Shown one piece after another: positions 25,415 to 34,162 of a stretch of DNA of 64,000 nucleotides (within the stretch, counting starts at the first letter, position 1; the number at the start of each line of letters is the position of its first letter). Location: assembly GCF_008000815.1 (NCBI RefSeq), contig NZ_CP042806.1:1798001-1862000 (forward strand). Direction: 5' to 3'. The translations under genes and the position numbers were made by a program. This DNA is from Terriglobus albidus (GTDB lineage Bacteria; Acidobacteriota; Terriglobia; Terriglobales; Acidobacteriaceae). The notes beneath the pieces were generated by a model that saw only the letters and a program-made list of their open reading frames with translations, made no database searches and was not told where the DNA came from.

Positions 25415-26581
25415 CTACGGAAGAGTGTAGGTTACGCCAGTGATGAACTGGAAGGTGTTCTTTTTGAAGCCTGGCGATGGGTTGTTCAGGAAGGAGTCGC
25501 TGGCGGCGATGCTCATGCCGAGCTTTTTGAAGACCGGCATCGCTAACCCGGTACTGAAGTTTGCCGAATAAGCCTTGGGTTCGTTGAAGGCCGGCAGGAA
25601 CTGCAGGGTTTGGGTGAAGATCATGGAACGCGGCAGGGTTCGCTTGTAGGCCTCACCAATGCTTGCGCCGATCAGGTTCAGATTGCTGGTTGAATCCTCA
25701 AACTGCTGTTTCTCGTAGTGAATATCGCCTTTGACGTCGAGTTGTTGTTTCGCGTCCAGGACGGGGGTCCAACCGACGCCGGCGCCGTAGATTTGTTGCA
25801 GATCCAGGCCGGAGGAGAAGTTGTGATCGAAGGCCAGAGTGCCCAGGTAATAGAACTTCTTCGAGACGTACTGGTCGCGTTCGACATCCGTGTGGAAGAT
25901 GCTGGTTTTGACCACGGAGTCAGGCGTTGGTGGAGTCGTTTGCGGAATCACCGGCGTGGTGAGTTTTCCGTAGGCCTCTGAGAGGTCGAAGATGGTGCGA
26001 TTCCGTGTCTGCAGATAGGGCACTGAAGGGATGGTGCGGACCAGTTTCACGCCGGCGGTAAAAGTGCCGCCGTGCTGGGTGCTCTGAACAAAGGAGGCGC
26101 CGCCGGTGACGGTGCCTGCCCATCCATAGAGAGGGCCGGCCTTCTTTTCGAGTTCGCGGTCGTAGACGCTCTGGTCGATGATGTAGGCCACGTTGCTGAC
26201 CGGGACCGTCTCAACCTGTCCCATGGGATGCATCAGGGTGACGGTGTGGTCGTCGACGGTGACCATGCCGGTCTGGGTATTGGTACGGGTCGCAGGGGTG
26301 TCTTTCTTGAGGACGGCGAAGCTGCCGTTGGAGCGGAGCTCCTTGATCTTGCTTAGGGGAATGGTGACTTCCCCGACAATATCGCTCTTGAAGATGATGG
26401 AATCGCCGACGCCGCGCACCAGGGTTCCGGTTAATTGATCGCCATTCTTGAAGACGATGACGTCGGGGTTTGATTTTTCTGTGTTCGGTTTATCTGCGGC
26501 CGGCTTATCTTCCGCCGGCATGATGGCTGGGGCCAGAATCAGGAACAGCACCACTCCGCGCACACGTTTGAACAGGGACAT
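25415..26581 (-). CDS. DUF481 family outer-membrane protein (YdiY-like)
   Basis: 388 residues from ATG 26581. Signal peptide VRGVVLFLILAPAIMPAE. Residues about 40-120 carry an SH3/LSM-like beta domain (VIVFKNGDQLTGTLVRGVGDSIIFKSDIVGEVTIPLSKI) that is typically fused to a C-terminal DUF481 salt-stress-type beta-barrel, here about 150-388, ending FITGVTYTLP. Family function is unclear (YdiY is acid-inducible in E. coli). Single-gene unit. Confidence 0.85.
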   Translation of the reverse strand: MSLFKRVRGVVLFLILAPAIMPAEDKPAADKPNTEKSNPDVIVFKNGDQLTGTLVRGVGDSIIFKSDIVGEVTIPLSKIKELRSNGSFAVLKKDTPATRTNTQTGMVTVDDHTVTLMHPMGQVETVPVSNVAYIIDQSVYDRELEKKAGPLYGWAGTVTGGASFVQSTQHGGTFTAGVKLVRTIPSVPYLQTRNRTIFDLSEAYGKLTTPVIPQTTPPTPDSVVKTSIFHTDVERDQYVSKKFYYLGTLAFDHNFSSGLDLQQIYGAGVGWTPVLDAKQQLDVKGDIHYEKQQFEDSTSNLNLIGASIGEAYKRTLPRSMIFTQTLQFLPAFNEPKAYSANFSTGLAMPVFKKLGMSIAASDSFLNNPSPGFKKNTFQFITGVTYTLP

Positions 26582-26722
26582 GAACTCGCGATTTCCTCTC
26601 AACAAAAAATAGGTTTTCGTGCGGTTTGTCTCGGGTTACGGGACCCTCATCCCATAGCCACATCAACGGGCATTCTCATAAGATGATGTCATCTTTCCCT
26701 TACGCAGACGAGGGCACGCGCC

Positions 26723-26857
26723 ATGAAGTCTCTTATCGATATGATCGTTCGTATTCTTTCCCTCGTAGGTATCTCGAACCCCGAGGACTCGCGCAAACGC
26801 CGGGAGGCAAACGGGCCAAGCTGGCGTGACAAGCTGCCTGAGGACGGAAAAAAATAG
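26723..26857 (+). CDS. Possible 44-residue small protein upstream of the TRIC channel gene
   Basis: ATG at 26723, stop 26855-26857. Begins with an amphipathic hydrophobic helix (IDMIVRILSLVGI) followed by a highly charged tail (PEDSRKRREANGPSWRDK). Ends 3 bp before the TRIC start, a spacing typical of translational coupling. No recognisable family. Confidence 0.4.
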   Translation: MKSLIDMIVRILSLVGISNPEDSRKRREANGPSWRDKLPEDGKK

Positions 26858-26860
26858 CCC

Positions 26861-27529
26861 ATGCTGCCCGCGCTGCCGCATGCTCCTATCCGCAGCTCTA
26901 CGATCTCGACCGTCATTGAGTATCTGGCGCTGGGAGTCGGTGCGTTTGCAGGAGCGTTGGCGGTACGGCGCGACCAGCGCTACCACTATGACTGGATAGG
27001 GGTGCTGGGTCTGGGAATGATCTCCGGTGTGGGTGGTGGTGTAACCCGCGACATCATCCTGCAGCAGGGCGTACCGCTTTCGTTTGACCACCCGTCTTAT
27101 CTCACCTGCGCCCTTGGAGGCGCGAGCCTGGCGCTGTTCTTCGGCTCGGTGGTGGGAGCGCGCGTGCAGCGTTTCATCTTTTTTATCGATGCACTCTCCC
27201 TGGGTCTGTTTGCGGTCGCCGGGGCGACCCGGGCGCAGGACGCCGGCCTGGCGTTCTTACCATGCCTGCTGCTGGGAATTACCACGGCCGTCGGCGGGGG
27301 AGCCCTGAGGGATGTCTTCAGTGGCCGGACACCGGCCGTCTTTGAGAGGGGCGAGCCATATGCCCTGGCTGCAACCGCTGCTGCTGCAACCTATCTGACA
27401 GCCGAACGGCTGGGATTGTCCCCGGAGACCAGCTCAACCCTGGGATCTGCGATGGGTTTCCTGCTGCGCCTTTTATCGAATTTCTTCGCCTGGCGAACTC
27501 CCTCCATGCGCCTGAACCGCAAGGGATAA
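26861..27529 (+). CDS. TRIC cation channel family protein (UPF0126/YadS-like)
   Basis: 222 residues, seven predicted membrane helices arranged as two repeats of three. Each repeat carries the family glycine-rich motif: ISGVGGGVTRDIILQQG and TAVGGGALRDVFSGRTP. Prokaryotic TRIC proteins form trimeric monovalent-cation (and in some cases amino-acid) channels in the inner membrane. A possible small coupled gene precedes it and a terminator follows. Confidence 0.9.
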   Translation: MLPALPHAPIRSSTISTVIEYLALGVGAFAGALAVRRDQRYHYDWIGVLGLGMISGVGGGVTRDIILQQGVPLSFDHPSYLTCALGGASLALFFGSVVGARVQRFIFFIDALSLGLFAVAGATRAQDAGLAFLPCLLLGITTAVGGGALRDVFSGRTPAVFERGEPYALAATAAAATYLTAERLGLSPETSSTLGSAMGFLLRLLSNFFAWRTPSMRLNRKG

Positions 27530-27543
27530 AGGAAAGACCGGAA

Positions 27544-27570
27544 GAAGGCCCCCGGTGCCTTCGGTTTTTT
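27544..27570 (+). terminator. Intrinsic terminator after the TRIC gene
   Basis: GAAGGC / GCCTTC stem followed by GGTTTTTTC, 15 bp after the stop codon. Confidence 0.7.
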
Positions 27571-27759
27571 CTTCAAACCCGCAACAAAACATCTGCTTGC
27601 CAAACGTTGTATGGCGGGCATAGTATCCGTTTCGCAATCGGTTCAGTCCACCGTAGTGGTCGAACCAGCTGCCAAACGTCGTTGAGCTTTACCGCACTTT
27701 ATACGTCGATAACGGCCGAAGGGATGTATCTGATTCCTAAGGTTTTATGCGGAGATAAT

Positions 27760-28560
27760 ATGTCTTGGTATGCATACTGTATCGCTGAACGTCAGGCGTT
27801 TCCGGAACTTTCGCGGCATCGTCGTCCGATGCCCCTGGAGAACGTAAAGGGCCTCTTTGGAAATCAGGTATTCCTCTTTCCGGCGAGCGACCTCGCCGTT
27901 CTGGTTTCTGAGCACTCTGAGGAAGATGCAGCCCGCATCGATCAGCAGTGCCAGAAGGATCACGCACGCGTGATCGCCGACTGTTTTAAACAGACGACGC
28001 TTTTGCCATTTCGTTTCAACACTACGTTTACGGATGACGACGCGCTGCGGCGGTCGATCCGTTCCAACCATCGCCACTTTGTCGCCAACCTGGAGCGCTT
28101 CCAGGGCAAGGCGGAGATGCATCTGAAGGTCCTGGTCGACGACGTCGAAGGCGCCTCCAAGATGCAGACCTGCTGTGCCGGCAAAGAGTATCTGGCTGGT
28201 CTGCGTGAGCAGGCTGCCCGCCAGCGTGAGCGTCAGGCTCGCGCCCGGGCACTGTCGGTACAACTGAACCGTATGTTCCTGCCGCTGGCGGAGGAGATCT
28301 CCTGCAAGCGCCTGGACTCCGGCAAGCTGTTGATCGACATCGCTCACCTGATCGATCGCAAGTGTGTGGAGCGTTACCAGAATAAGTACGTCCAGGCGCA
28401 GCAGACGATGAAGGATTGCCAATTCCAGCTTTCCGGCCCCTGGCCGCCGTATCACTTCGTGCATCGTCCTCAGACCGGGCATCAGACCCACCAGCCGGCG
28501 GTTCCGGCTCAGGTGGTCGCTGCCGCGGCACGTGTGCCGGTGGCTGCTGTCAGCGCATAA
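27760..28560 (+). CDS. GvpL/GvpF family protein without a gas vesicle cluster
   Basis: 266 residues. ATG 27760 chosen because GGAG lies 5 bp upstream; an in-frame ATG at 27724 would add 12 residues. GvpL/F hallmarks: WYAYCIAE start, LPFRFNTTFTDDDALRRSI, a coiled segment after KAEMHLKVLVDD, and the C-terminal LSGPWPPYHFV (the GPWPPY signature). An Ala/His/Pro-rich tail follows. GvpF/L proteins normally nucleate or cap gas vesicle assembly with GvpA, but no gvp gene lies within the window. Orphan copies may have another structural role. Confidence 0.85.
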   Translation: MSWYAYCIAERQAFPELSRHRRPMPLENVKGLFGNQVFLFPASDLAVLVSEHSEEDAARIDQQCQKDHARVIADCFKQTTLLPFRFNTTFTDDDALRRSIRSNHRHFVANLERFQGKAEMHLKVLVDDVEGASKMQTCCAGKEYLAGLREQAARQRERQARARALSVQLNRMFLPLAEEISCKRLDSGKLLIDIAHLIDRKCVERYQNKYVQAQQTMKDCQFQLSGPWPPYHFVHRPQTGHQTHQPAVPAQVVAAAARVPVAAVSA

Positions 28561-28580
28561 CTTTCGAAAGAACTCCGCAC

Positions 28581-28607
28581 AAAAGCCCCGCTGAAGGCGG
28601 GGCTTTT
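28581..28607 (+). terminator. Intrinsic terminator after the GvpL/F gene
   Basis: AAAAGCCCCGC / GCGGGGCTTTT stem with a TGAAG loop and T-rich tail (TTTTGTTGTT). Confidence 0.88.
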
Positions 28608-28627
28608 GTTGTTATGAGCGAAGGAAA

Positions 28628-28648
28628 TATAACAAATATTGTTATAAT
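28628..28648 (+). promoter_or_regulatory. Palindromic operator overlapping the -10 box of the XRE/NTase operon
   Basis: TATAACAA-ATA-TTGTTATA (28628-28646) is a perfect 8+3+8 palindrome, and its right arm runs into TATAAT (28643-28648), a consensus -10 only 7 bp before the ATG. An autoregulating XRE protein is the likely ligand. Confidence 0.7.
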
Positions 28649-28655
28649 ACAGAAG

Positions 28656-29348
28656 ATGACCGGCGAAGAGCTCAAAATAGCCCGTTCCGCCCACCACTGG
28701 ACTCAGGTCGAGGCAGCGAAGCACCTTGGTGTTACCCAGGCCTACCTATCTATGGTTGAACGTGGATCTCGTCCGGTTTCGGAAGAACTCGCCGAGACTG
28801 CGCTCAAGGTCTATGCTCTTCCACCGACGGCACGCCCCATGGGGCATGGGAAGTTGCTCGGAGGAGGGGGCTTTCAGAGCGCTCTGGGAGAACTGGGCTA
28901 CCCAGGCTTTGCTTACCTGAGGGGAGGTTTGCAGCTTAATCCAGCAGAGCTGCTTTTTCTTGCTCTCGATACCGAGGAGCTGGATGCGCGCGTGACAGAA
29001 GCATTGCCCTGGATTCCGTTTCAGTTCCCAGAGATGGACTGGGAGTGGTTGATAGTGGAGGTGAAGCTTCGAGACCGGCAGAATCGCATGGCGTTTGTGG
29101 TCCAACTGGCAGGTGCGGTAGCGGAGGCAGAAGGCGATTCTTCCCGCGCCGGAAGTCTTGGCTCGAAGGTCTCAAAATTGGAGCGTTCACGGCTCGCCAT
29201 GGAGGATACGCTCTGCAAGGCATCGCTATCTGAGGCCGAGCGCCGCTGGCTTCGATCTCATCGTACAAAGACTGCAGCGCATTGGAATCTGCTTACCGAT
29301 CTGAAAGTGGAGGATCTCAAGCATGTCTACGAAAACACATCCTCCTGA
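28656..29348 (+). CDS. XRE-type helix-turn-helix protein, probable antitoxin
   Basis: 230 residues. Residues 1-62 are an XRE/Cro HTH (TGEELKIARSAHHWTQVEAAKHLGVTQAYLSMVERG). The rest is a long alpha-helical domain without a recognised family. ATG 28656 was chosen over ATG 28614 because promoter and operator elements lie between them; the transcript would be nearly leaderless. It overlaps the downstream nucleotidyltransferase gene by 26 bp, the tight coupling expected for a toxin-antitoxin pair. The long C-terminal domain may bind the toxin. Confidence 0.8.
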   Translation: MTGEELKIARSAHHWTQVEAAKHLGVTQAYLSMVERGSRPVSEELAETALKVYALPPTARPMGHGKLLGGGGFQSALGELGYPGFAYLRGGLQLNPAELLFLALDTEELDARVTEALPWIPFQFPEMDWEWLIVEVKLRDRQNRMAFVVQLAGAVAEAEGDSSRAGSLGSKVSKLERSRLAMEDTLCKASLSEAERRWLRSHRTKTAAHWNLLTDLKVEDLKHVYENTSS

Positions 29349-29862
29349 ACCCTGGCACTCCTTTTTCCATGATCTGGATGATGCTGCAGATACTGTGGTG
29401 CGGCTGGATTGCATCGGCGGCTTTGTTGTGACGCAGATGTATGGCCTGGAGCGATCAACGGCCGATATTGATGTGATCGAAATTGCGCCTCGAACCGCTT
29501 CCGATCGTCTTATGGACCTGGCCCTGCAAGGTCGCCCGCTGCATAAGAAGCATCGTATCTATCTCGACCGAGTGGCAGTGGCGTCGATTCCGGAGAATTA
29601 TGAAGATCGCCTGGTTGAGATGTTCCCTGGAGCATATCGCTATCTCAGGCTCATGGCTCTCGATCCATACGACATCGCCCTGTCGAAACTGGAGCGGAAC
29701 AACCAGAAGGACCGCGATGATGTTCGTTTTCTTGCTCATTCGATACCGCTGGATCTTTCGGTATTAGAAGAACGCTACAAGGCAGAGTTACGTTGGCAGC
29801 TAGGGCGTCCCGATCGGGAAGACCTCACCATGCGCCTCTGGCTGGAGATGTTGCATGAGTGA
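29323..29862 (+). CDS. Nucleotidyltransferase-fold protein (DUF6036/AbiEii-like), probable toxin
   Basis: 179 residues. The segment LDCIGGFVVTQMYGLERSTADIDVIEI matches the nucleotidyltransferase motif (GG or GS, then R-x-T-x-D-I-D) with the metal-binding Asp pair in DID. A later LMALDPYDIALSKLERNNQKDRDDVRFL resembles the DUF6036 helical part. Homologous nucleotidyltransferase toxins modify tRNA or nucleotides and are neutralised by a cognate HTH protein. Here the upstream XRE gene overlaps it by 26 bp. Convergent with pgsA, 12 bp away. Confidence 0.75.
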   Translation: MSTKTHPPEPWHSFFHDLDDAADTVVRLDCIGGFVVTQMYGLERSTADIDVIEIAPRTASDRLMDLALQGRPLHKKHRIYLDRVAVASIPENYEDRLVEMFPGAYRYLRLMALDPYDIALSKLERNNQKDRDDVRFLAHSIPLDLSVLEERYKAELRWQLGRPDREDLTMRLWLEMLHE

Positions 29863-29874
29863 GGGACTTGTGCC

Positions 29875-30549
29875 CTAGCTGGCTCGCTGGGGGCCCGACG
29901 CGCCGGGCAGGATCTTCTTCTTTTTGCGGCTGAGGACGAAGGACCGGCGCTTGCGGCGGATTTCGGACTTAGTGTCGATCTTCTTCCAGAAGCCGACGAA
30001 GTAGTCCACGGCCGAGATGATCGAGACGATGGCCATCCAGTAGATCGCGGTGATGGCGACCAGGTGCCAGTCGAAGATGAAGCCATAGATATTCCAGGTC
30101 TGCCAGCCGTGGTTCATGATGGCAGCCGTTACGCTGACGATCTGGAGCACCGTCTTGAGCTTGCCGATCTCGCTGGCTTCGATGGTGAAGCCCTCAGTGG
30201 ACGCGATGGATCGCAGGCCGTTGACCAGGAACTCGCGGCCAATGACCAGGACAGCGATCCAGGCCTTCACGACGGAGGGCGTATAGCTGACCAGGCAGAT
30301 GTATCCCGAGGTGATCAGGAGTTTGTCTGCCAGGGGGTCGAGCAGTATGCCGAGTGTGGTGACCTGGCCTCGTCGCCGGGCGAGATAGCCGTCGACGCCA
30401 TCGGTGATGGAGGCGAGGATGAAGATGATCGAGGCAGTAATCTCCTGTGCACCAGGAATGTCCTTCCAGGGAAAGACCGGGGACAGCGCCCAGATGAGCA
30501 GGGGGACGCTGGCAATGCGGCTCATCGTGATGGAGTTCGGGAGATTCAC
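29875..30549 (-). CDS. pgsA: CDP-diacylglycerol-glycerol-3-phosphate 3-phosphatidyltransferase
   Basis: 224 residues, about five membrane helices. It makes phosphatidylglycerol phosphate for anionic phospholipids. Complete CDP-alcohol phosphotransferase motif DGVDGYLARRR...GILLDPLADK (D-G-x2-A-R-x8-G-x3-D-x3-D) near residues 48-75. The C-terminus carries an extra basic tail (RRKRRSFVLSRKKKKILPG) beyond the usual end near residue 190, likely a lipid-proximal cytoplasmic extension. Confidence 0.93.
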   Translation of the reverse strand: MNLPNSITMSRIASVPLLIWALSPVFPWKDIPGAQEITASIIFILASITDGVDGYLARRRGQVTTLGILLDPLADKLLITSGYICLVSYTPSVVKAWIAVLVIGREFLVNGLRSIASTEGFTIEASEIGKLKTVLQIVSVTAAIMNHGWQTWNIYGFIFDWHLVAITAIYWMAIVSIISAVDYFVGFWKKIDTKSEIRRKRRSFVLSRKKKKILPGASGPQRAS

Positions 30550-30588
30550 GGCAACTTTATTCTAGTCACTCGCCCGGGATTGCCGCCA

Positions 30589-30624
30589 AGCAAAACAGTG
30601 GATCGCTCGATCCACTGTTTTGCT
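30589..30624 (-). terminator. Intrinsic terminator after glutamate dehydrogenase gene
   Basis: Near-perfect 17-bp arms (AGCAAAACAGTGGATCG / CGATCCACTGTTTTGCT) immediately after the gdh stop codon. Confidence 0.85.
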
Positions 30625-30630
30625 TGAGCG

Positions 30631-31905
<1,275 letters not shown>

Positions 31906-32073
31906 TTTTTTGTCCTTCATGGTTGTCGCTGTCAGCAGCGTCTCTCCGGCCGTCGTGCTGCCACGGTATAGATCGGCAGCGGAACTGGTTCGACCAGACC
32001 GGTCGGTGGCCAAACCGCACGAGTATAGGACGCCAAAAACATGAACTGCAACCTACAAAAGGGGATAAAAGGC

Positions 32074-32150
32074 ATTGAATAATTGAATGATTGAATTAAG
32101 CCTCAGCAGCCCTCAGGGAGGGGCATTATTCAATCATTCAATTATTCAAT
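32074..32150. repeat. Perfect 23-bp inverted repeat of ATTGAAT heptads
   Basis: Left arm 32074-32096 is three ATTGAAT units separated by single bases (ATTGAAT-A-ATTGAAT-G-ATTGAAT pattern). The right arm 32128-32150 is its exact reverse complement; the loop is 31 bp. Lies between the gdh start and the AI-2E transporter stop. Confidence 0.9.
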
Positions 32151-32155
32151 CCTCT

Positions 32156-33232
32156 TCAATCCCCTCGTACCAGGTACTCGTCGGCGATAACGGCCACAAG
32201 GGCGGCGGTGGGGACGGCTACCAGGGCTCCGACGATGCCGGCGACGGCGGTGCCGCAGAGCAGAGCGACCAGGACGGTGATGCCCATCAGGTCGACGCTG
32301 GAGCGCATGATGCGGGGTACCAGCCAGGCATTTTCTACCTGGGAATAGATGACGTAGAAGAGCAGGACGAGGAAGGCCTTGGTCCAGGAGTCAACCGCGG
32401 CGACGCAGAACACAATGATGATGGTGATGAGGTTGCCGGCCACGGGAATGATGTTGGTGATACCCATCAGGACTCCCAGCAGCATGAAGTAGCGGACGTG
32501 CAGCGAGAAGAAGACGATGATGCTGTACACCCCCTGGATGGCCATGAGCGAGAGTTGGCCGATGAGCCAGCGGCTGACGCGCAGCTCTGCCTTTTGCAGA
32601 GTCATATCCAGGCGGATACGGTAGATGGCTGGCACCATGGAGAGGAAGTAGCGGTAAACGGTATCGCCCTCAAGGATGAAGTAGATCGTGAGGATGACCG
32701 CCATGATGATGTCGGCGATACGGGCGATCCATTTCGGCAAGCCGGCGACGATGTAGCCGGCAGTGGCGGAGAGAACCTGCTCGACATGTTGGGTGACCGA
32801 ATCGATGCCAAGCCTGTCCGCCATGGGAATGCGCTTGACTTTGGCAATTGCTCCGGGAATCCGGGCGGGGAGGTCTTGCGCGAAGTCTTTCAGATCGGAG
32901 ATGACCGGTGGAAGACCGAGCCAGAAGAGCAAGGTCAGCAGACCGAAGATGCCGATCATCAGAACGAGAACGGAGACCCCTTTGTTAGGGCTCCAGCTCC
33001 AGACCTTCCAGCGCATGATGGCATGTACCACCGGCGTAAGCACCACGGCGAAGATGGCTGAGACGTAGAGGATCTCGAACTCGTGCATCAGCTTCCAGGC
33101 GAGGAAACCGGCGAGCATGACCAGAAAGGTAAAGAGGATATAGCCGCGAATCTCGCGGGCTCGGTCTTTCGGGGGATTGATGATGGGTGGTTCCACCAGG
33201 CGCAGGTCTCCGTGCAACGCAGCTTTCGTCAA
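32156..33232 (-). CDS. AI-2E family transporter (PerM/YdiK-like permease)
   Basis: 358 residues with about eight membrane helices in the family order: two N-terminal pairs (YILFTFLVMLAGFLAWKL, ILYVSAIFAVVLTPVVHAI), a large periplasmic domain (about 100-150) and a C-terminal re-entrant region with MGITNIIPVAGNLI, SQVENAWLVPRIM and VDLMGITVLVALLCGTAVAGIVGALVAVP. Members include the autoinducer-2 exporter TqsA and sodium/proton antiporters, so the substrate is unknown. Upstream of shikimate kinase in the opposite order on the same strand (aroK is read first). Confidence 0.92.
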   Translation of the reverse strand: MTKAALHGDLRLVEPPIINPPKDRAREIRGYILFTFLVMLAGFLAWKLMHEFEILYVSAIFAVVLTPVVHAIMRWKVWSWSPNKGVSVLVLMIGIFGLLTLLFWLGLPPVISDLKDFAQDLPARIPGAIAKVKRIPMADRLGIDSVTQHVEQVLSATAGYIVAGLPKWIARIADIIMAVILTIYFILEGDTVYRYFLSMVPAIYRIRLDMTLQKAELRVSRWLIGQLSLMAIQGVYSIIVFFSLHVRYFMLLGVLMGITNIIPVAGNLITIIIVFCVAAVDSWTKAFLVLLFYVIYSQVENAWLVPRIMRSSVDLMGITVLVALLCGTAVAGIVGALVAVPTAALVAVIADEYLVRGD

Positions 33233-33267
33233 AGCATACGATGCAGGAACTGCGCCTGGCGGGGAAC

Positions 33268-33846
33268 TTAACGCGTGCGCAACTCCTCAATCAACCGGGC
33301 GACGGTCTCAGCCGGGGTGAGCGGCTCGGTGTCCACGATGATGTGGGCGGCGCGCTGGTATTGCGGACGACGTGCCTTGAAGCGGGCAGCGGCAGTGTCC
33401 GGATCCTTGAGCACAGGACGGATTGCGGCATCCGGCTGAAGCACGCAGCGATCGAAGAGGATCTCGAACGGAGCATCGAGGAAGACCGTAAGGGTATTGG
33501 GCTTCTGTTCGAGAAGGAGGCGATTGGTGAGCGACTCCAACGCTCCGCCACCGAGGGCGATGACAGCGTTGTGACGGCCAAGAGCTGCCGCCAGGGCGCG
33601 GGTCTCGAGCTGCCGGAAGCCGGGCTCACCGTGTTGGGTGAAGAGCTCGGCGATGGTGGCGGCGTGCGTAGTTTCGATGAGGTGATCGAGATCGCAGAAC
33701 TCCCAGCCAAGCTCCCTGGCCAGGGCCCGGCCAACCGTCGATTTGCCGGCTCCCATATAGCCTGTCAGCACCACGCGTTCGGCGGTGGTGGCAGTCGGTG
33801 ATGGAGTTTGGGGTTGGGGTTTATTTGCGCTTTCGACGGTCACCAT
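33268..33846 (-). CDS. aroK: Shikimate kinase
   Basis: 192 residues from ATG 33846 (GAGGA 7 bp upstream); about 20 extra N-terminal Pro/Thr-rich residues precede the kinase. It phosphorylates shikimate in the common aromatic pathway. Walker A GYMGAGKSTVGR; shikimate-binding DLDHLIE, GFRQLETRAL and ALGGGALES; adenine/lid region FLDAPFEILFDRC and RPVLKD. Transcribed from the right, behind a leader with an aromatic-rich short frame and a terminator, so attenuation control is expected. The AI-2E family permease follows 35 bp downstream. Confidence 0.94.
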   Translation of the reverse strand: MVTVESANKPQPQTPSPTATTAERVVLTGYMGAGKSTVGRALARELGWEFCDLDHLIETTHAATIAELFTQHGEPGFRQLETRALAAALGRHNAVIALGGGALESLTNRLLLEQKPNTLTVFLDAPFEILFDRCVLQPDAAIRPVLKDPDTAAARFKARRPQYQRAAHIIVDTEPLTPAETVARLIEELRTR

Positions 33847-33886
33847 TTCATTGTCCTCTTTTGTGGCTGGATTTGGGTAAAACAAA

Positions 33887-33911
33887 AGCCGCGACCTTGG
33901 TGGTCGCGGCT
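33887..33911 (-). terminator. Intrinsic terminator inside the aroK leader (segment 3:4)
   Basis: Read on the minus strand: AGCCGCGACC-ACCAA-GGTCGCGGCT followed by TTTGTTTT. It lies 40 bp upstream of the aroK start, so full transcription of aroK requires readthrough. Confidence 0.85.
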
Positions 33912-33950
33912 CGGGTCTTGAAACTTGGGCTTTCTGCTGGATTTAGGGTT

Positions 33951-34049
33951 TTATCCCTGGAACGCACGCCCGCGCTTCGCCTGAGCCGCTACTGGCCACC
34001 AGTAGCGGTAGGTAAAGCAAAAGCCGGGCTGGAATGCGCGCATCCGCAT
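33951..34049 (-). CDS. Putative aromatic leader peptide of aroK attenuator
   Basis: 32 codons (30 from the second ATG at 34043). The central run FCFTYRYWW and an earlier Phe give seven Phe/Tyr/Trp codons within 13 positions. The TAC CGC TAC TGG stretch forms one arm (minus strand of 33999-34008) of a 10-bp hairpin with 33986-33995. Segment 33983-33989 can instead pair with 33906-33912, the first arm of the terminator. This is the layout of trp/phe-type ribosome-mediated attenuators. No homologue was searched. Confidence 0.7.
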   Translation of the reverse strand: MRMRAFQPGFCFTYRYWWPVAAQAKRGRAFQG

Positions 34050-34060
34050 GTCAGTTGTAG

Positions 34061-34089
34061 AGACTAGCCTCCAGAACGGGAAGTTGCAA
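34061..34089 (-). promoter_or_regulatory. Candidate promoter for the aroK leader
   Basis: Minus strand: TTGCAA (34084-34089), 17-bp spacer, TAGTCT (34061-34066). A start about 7 bp further would leave only about 5 bases before the leader peptide ATG. Confidence 0.4.
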
Positions 34090-34162
34090 GAAATAGTTCT
34101 GGTTTGGGGCTGGCCCGCGACTTTAGGGGTGGTTCGGCGTCTGACTGGGAAATGAGGTAAGT

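Larger units (their letters stand above)
33847..34162 (-). other. 316-bp divergent control region of aroK and the LprI-like gene
   Basis: Holds the predicted aroK attenuator (33887-34049) and a candidate minus-strand promoter. The remaining 34090-34162 shows nothing beyond a GAGGTAAG ribosome binding stretch for the plus-strand gene. Confidence 0.6.
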
